Translations under genes and position numbers: made by a program | Shown here: positions 3,965-7,015 of the stretch, one piece after another | Layout of the letters: each line of letters opens with the position of its first letter | Position numbering within the stretch: the first letter of the stretch is position 1 | Assembly (NCBI RefSeq): GCF_938041645.1 | Contig: NZ_CALIST010000029.1 | Span: 1 to 7,015 of the forward strand | Direction of reading: 5' to 3' | Length of the DNA stretch: 7,015 nucleotides | Source of the DNA: an uncultured Campylobacter sp. | Lineage (GTDB): Bacteria > Campylobacterota > Campylobacteria > Campylobacterales > Campylobacteraceae | The notes under the pieces: model-generated | Databases searched by the model: none | What the model was told of the DNA's origin: nothing | Seen by the model: only the letters and a program-made list of their open reading frames with translations

Positions 3965-6955
3965 TTAAAACTGAAACTCCCATGTGAGTTTATAGTTCCT
4001 ACCCGGCGAGTAAAAGCGGTTGATGCCAAGCCCTGTTTCTTGATCTATCAGATTGCTAGTTCCAAAAGGCCTTATTGATCTGGCGCTTTCCCAAGTGATA
4101 TATTTGCGATCGGTTATATTATATGCGCCTGCACGAAGAGTTAGATATTTGATCGGCTTTACATATGTTACGAAGTCTATCGTGGTATATGCGCCACTTC
4201 TCCATTCCACTTCGCTATTGCTTACAGGTTTGCCGTTTACGATTTTGCCGCTTCGCGCTTGCTCATACCAATACATATTATAGGTGTCGTCTCCTTTTTT
4301 TGCAGCTACCGCAGTTACAAATAGATCCGCGCCGAATTTATCTCCAGGGCTTTGGTAGCTTACGCTATAAACCGCCGTTCTAGGCTGGATAGCATTCATC
4401 GGAGTATCTATTTTGCCGTTACCTATGTCCATTCTACCCTTTTGGATACTTAGCTTATATCCAATGCTAAAACCCTGCAATGGCTGCCAAATTTGATCCA
4501 AAGCCAGTCTTGAATCTATCTCTATTCCTCTTACCCTTGCTTTTGGACGATTTACGTTTTGATACACAGAGGCAGGCATTGTACTTCCGCCGTTTCCGTA
4601 AGGAAGCTGAAATTCCCCCTTATATTGTAAATCTATAAAATTCCTATAATCCGTTTGGAATAAATTCAATGTAACGAAGCTTGGAGAATTATGAAACGTA
4701 AAGGCAATCTCTTTAGTCTTTGCCGTTTCTTTTTTCAAATCCAAATTCGGATATATCGAAAAATCCGGATGCTGGAAAGTGAAGTAAATTTCATCCGAAG
4801 TAGGCGCCCTAAATCCGTTTGCATATTTAAGCTGAAGCCTGAAAAAATCAAGTGGATCAATGCTTGTAGATAAAGAATATGAATTTGCCGAATATTTTCT
4901 CTTCTGAGAAGCTAAATATACGGCGTTGGCTTCTGCATTTGCATTCTTATGCGCCTTTATCTCATCACTAGACGGCGTACCGGGAAGTGGAGTATAAGGA
5001 ACAAACATTCCGATAAATAGATCAGTTGGAATTTTTGGCGTAACGCCTGGGGTATATGATGGATTGTGTTTAACCTTATCATACCTATAATTAAGATCAA
5101 AGGCTAAAACATCGTTTATACGAAAGTCATCTCCCACATAAAGCGCTCCGGTTTTGGTTTCAACCGGAATAAGGAAGCTAAAAGGATCATCTTCGTGACC
5201 GCAAGCGTTATTATAGGCAGAGGCATTGGTATATGATTGGCATTTATCTGGATACCAAGTGCCTAATATGGGAAACTTAGGATTAGTATTTCTAACTCCT
5301 GCAAAGTATTTAGCCCACCATTGTTTATTTTGAGGAGAATAACCCGCCCTATTTACCATACTTTTATCGCTTTTACTATAAAGCCCTCCATAACTTAAAG
5401 AGTGTTCTGTGCTTTTTATATGAAAGTCTTTTGTAAGATCAAGATTAAACTGCTTAGTATTGGTGTTTAAATCTCTATCCTTCCAGTTATTTTCTACGTA
5501 TCCGTTTTGGCTAGGTAAAAGTATCTCATCCGAACCAACCGGTGATAATTTGCCGTAATTGCCTTTACTATAAGGCGTAGTTACTTTATTTATTGAATAT
5601 GTTTTATATGTACCACTATTTGTATCAAAAAGAGTCATACCTTTAGAGCAATCATATTCATCACAATTGATATAGGCATCATCATTAGGTTTATAACTGC
5701 TATATGCATTCATATCTAATATATGGGATTCGTTTTTTGGATTATCCGGATCCGAAAAATCAAACTGGCTATCTACTAACGTAGGCATAAATCCCCACTT
5801 TAGCCATGTCTTTACTTCCCCTCCATATTTATCTACCATTTTTCCGTCTTCATTTATATGAAGACCGGACGGATTTGAATTTCCCGCGCAGTTATCGCCC
5901 TCGCAATACTCATCCGTTCTCGCTTTTAACTTAATATGTTGCTTGTTATAGCTAAATTTTAAGCTATCCCACAAAGGCGTTTCGTCGAAATTTTCGTAAG
6001 TGAACGAATAGTTTTTTCTTTCGCTTCTATCGTTGGTATGTCGTATGTCATTAGTTAGAGCACCCCAAGGAGTTTGCGTATTATAAAGAGCAAATTGATT
6101 CGACCAGTCTATTCCCTCTGATTTTATATTAGACTTATCGTATCCTAAGCTAAATCTATCGGTATCGGTAGGCTGAAAGCCAAATTTTACCAATGTGCTT
6201 TTTTTGTAAATTCTATAAGGATCAGGTTTTTCTCTAACTTTTCTTATAACAGTAGGATCATATTTTTTATATCCCCAGTTTTTTAGTTCATGTCCTTCTC
6301 TATCAGTGTGAATAGCCAAAAGATCAAACCACTTAAACCTAACTGCAGCTGCGTGGCTTTGCCAGTTTTGTCTATCCGCACTTTGATACCCGCGCTTAAA
6401 TCCGTAATACCAATCCTTCTCCGTTAGATAATCTCTCGCATCCTTTGTCTCAAACGCTACTGAGCCACCTAGCGCGCCCGAGCCTCTTTTTACCGAATCT
6501 GCACCTTTAGTGATATCTACCTGTCTTACGTTTTCAACCTCAACGCCGTTTCTAGTGTTATTAAAATTTCCATATCCTTCAAATAGATCTTTAAAACCTT
6601 GCGAGCTTAACGTTTCTGCTTGGCGAAGTCCATCAATACTTATATCTACACGGTTTTCATCTACTCCGCGGATAGAATAACCACTAGCACCGAATCTTCC
6701 GCTTTCGACAACTGAAACGCCGGTTTCGTGACGAACCATATCTCTGCTATCGCTAACTTGCTCTTTGGCGAGTTGCTTGGCGCTCTTTTTAGTTTCGCCG
6801 ACTTTTTTGGTAAGCGGGTCGCTTTCTACGTTTCCCGTAACATTGATCTGCCCTAAATTTTGGGAGCCACCTTCGCTATCATCCTGTGCAGCTAAAGTGG
6901 CCGCGCATAAACAAAGCGCCCCCCCCGCTGCAATAAAAAACCTAAATAAGCTCAT
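3965..6955 (-). CDS. TonB-dependent hemoglobin/heme-type outer-membrane receptor
   Basis: A 996-residue outer-membrane beta-barrel importer driven by TonB, of the hemoglobin/transferrin/lactoferrin receptor class; hemoglobin or heme is the likeliest ligand. Residues 1-23 form a signal peptide (likely cleavage LAA|Q), followed by a TonB-box-like QINVT (36-40). The plug domain (about 45-175) holds GYSIRGVDENRVDISIDGLRQ (92-112) and ends with GSGALGGSVAFET (158-170). The barrel follows. FRAP (715-718), H729 and YPNL (735-738) match the FRAP/NPNL boxes and intervening histidine of heme receptors. The C-terminus has SARSIRPFGTSN and ends in phenylalanine, the usual barrel signal. Mature cysteines occur only as three close pairs (351/356, 431/436, 572/585), probably in surface loops. 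The ATG has AGGA five bases upstream (6964-6961). A G8 tract in codons 10-13 suggests phase variation. The gene is more AT-rich than its neighbours, hinting at acquisition. Transferrin or lactoferrin as ligand cannot be excluded. Confidence 0.93.
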   Translation of the reverse strand: MSLFRFFIAAGGALCLCAATLAAQDDSEGGSQNLGQINVTGNVESDPLTKKVGETKKSAKQLAKEQVSDSRDMVRHETGVSVVESGRFGASGYSIRGVDENRVDISIDGLRQAETLSSQGFKDLFEGYGNFNNTRNGVEVENVRQVDITKGADSVKRGSGALGGSVAFETKDARDYLTEKDWYYGFKRGYQSADRQNWQSHAAAVRFKWFDLLAIHTDREGHELKNWGYKKYDPTVIRKVREKPDPYRIYKKSTLVKFGFQPTDTDRFSLGYDKSNIKSEGIDWSNQFALYNTQTPWGALTNDIRHTNDRSERKNYSFTYENFDETPLWDSLKFSYNKQHIKLKARTDEYCEGDNCAGNSNPSGLHINEDGKMVDKYGGEVKTWLKWGFMPTLVDSQFDFSDPDNPKNESHILDMNAYSSYKPNDDAYINCDEYDCSKGMTLFDTNSGTYKTYSINKVTTPYSKGNYGKLSPVGSDEILLPSQNGYVENNWKDRDLNTNTKQFNLDLTKDFHIKSTEHSLSYGGLYSKSDKSMVNRAGYSPQNKQWWAKYFAGVRNTNPKFPILGTWYPDKCQSYTNASAYNNACGHEDDPFSFLIPVETKTGALYVGDDFRINDVLAFDLNYRYDKVKHNPSYTPGVTPKIPTDLFIGMFVPYTPLPGTPSSDEIKAHKNANAEANAVYLASQKRKYSANSYSLSTSIDPLDFFRLQLKYANGFRAPTSDEIYFTFQHPDFSIYPNLDLKKETAKTKEIAFTFHNSPSFVTLNLFQTDYRNFIDLQYKGEFQLPYGNGGSTMPASVYQNVNRPKARVRGIEIDSRLALDQIWQPLQGFSIGYKLSIQKGRMDIGNGKIDTPMNAIQPRTAVYSVSYQSPGDKFGADLFVTAVAAKKGDDTYNMYWYEQARSGKIVNGKPVSNSEVEWRSGAYTTIDFVTYVKPIKYLTLRAGAYNITDRKYITWESARSIRPFGTSNLIDQETGLGINRFYSPGRNYKLTWEFQF
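6919..6926 (-). repeat. Eight-base poly-G tract in receptor signal-peptide codons
   Basis: Eight C on the plus strand, read as eight G on the coding strand of the receptor gene, across codons 10-13 (Ala-Gly-Gly-Ala). It is the longest G/C run I found in the window. With eight bases the full receptor frame is open. With nine, translation would stop at codon 26; with seven, at codon 21. Poly-G tracts of about this length are the standard slippage sites of phase-variable genes in Campylobacter. Confidence 0.9.
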
Positions 6956-6968
6956 TTTGATCCTTTTA

Positions 6969-6983
6969 TAATACTATTTCTCA
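6969..6983 (-). promoter_or_regulatory. Possible Fur-box-like operator before the receptor gene
   Basis: On the minus strand, TGAGAAATAGTATTA matches 10 of the 14 defined positions of the 7-1-7 Fur pattern TGATAATnATTATCA, just upstream of the ribosome site. Iron repression of such a receptor is expected from the family's biology. In AT-rich DNA this match could arise by chance. Confidence 0.25.
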
Positions 6984-7003
6984 TAGGCGTTATTAAAAAA
7001 AGC

Positions 7004-7009
7004 AGTATA
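7004..7009 (-). promoter_or_regulatory. Possible -10 element of the receptor promoter
   Basis: TATACT on the minus strand, 48 bases before the ATG, resembles a sigma-70 -10 box. A T7 run (6995-7001) lies just after it, about where transcription would begin. The matching -35 region would be beyond the window edge, so this cannot be confirmed here. Confidence 0.35.
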
Positions 7010-7015
7010 TTAGTG

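Noticed and set aside
4053..4383. Plus-strand open frames opposite the receptor gene
   Set aside because: They are antisense to well-conserved receptor barrel sequence and show no family pattern of their own.
6939..6955. Receptor as a lipoprotein, because of Leu-Cys-Leu-Cys in the signal peptide
   Set aside because: The cysteines sit inside the hydrophobic core, no proper lipobox with Ala/Gly before Cys is present, and a normal LAA|Q site follows.

Overview
The window looks like chromosomal DNA from a Campylobacter-type epsilonproteobacterium. Three things point there. The aspS, adk and ppa genes lie together as they do in Campylobacter, their protein sequences are of epsilonproteobacterial type, and the AT-rich word AAATTT and its extensions recur in the gaps between genes. 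The housekeeping genes are fairly GC-rich for the genus, which suggests a higher-GC species such as those near C. gracilis, showae or rectus. The species is inference only.

Layout. Positions 1-1668 (+) hold aspS, aspartyl-tRNA synthetase, cut at its 5' end by the window edge. adk (1665-2246, +), a short adenylate kinase, overlaps the aspS stop by an ATGA junction. A 273-base gap follows with two terminator-like hairpins in tandem. Next come a small secreted YgiW/YdeI-type OB-fold protein (2520-2876, +) and, nine bases later, ppa (2886-3404, +), a family I inorganic pyrophosphatase. A strong hairpin terminator (3439-3469) closes this strand. A 560-base convergent gap with no convincing gene follows. 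Positions 3965-6955 (-) hold a 996-residue TonB-dependent outer-membrane receptor of the hemoglobin/transferrin/lactoferrin class, probably for hemoglobin or heme. Its start, ribosome site and part of its promoter region lie at the right edge.

How the genes fit together. aspS, adk and ppa are core functions: tRNA charging, nucleotide balance and pyrophosphate removal, the last pulling aminoacylation and polymerisation forward. The YgiW-like gene sits inside this otherwise conserved neighbourhood. The receptor is a separate, more AT-rich, accessory-type transcription unit for iron/heme capture.

The most notable signal is a run of eight G (coding strand) inside the signal-peptide codons of the receptor. 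Gain or loss of one base would end translation at codon 26 or 21. This is the classic form of a phase-variable contingency locus, and the window shows the ON state. No RNA genes, insertion sequences or CRISPR arrays were seen.
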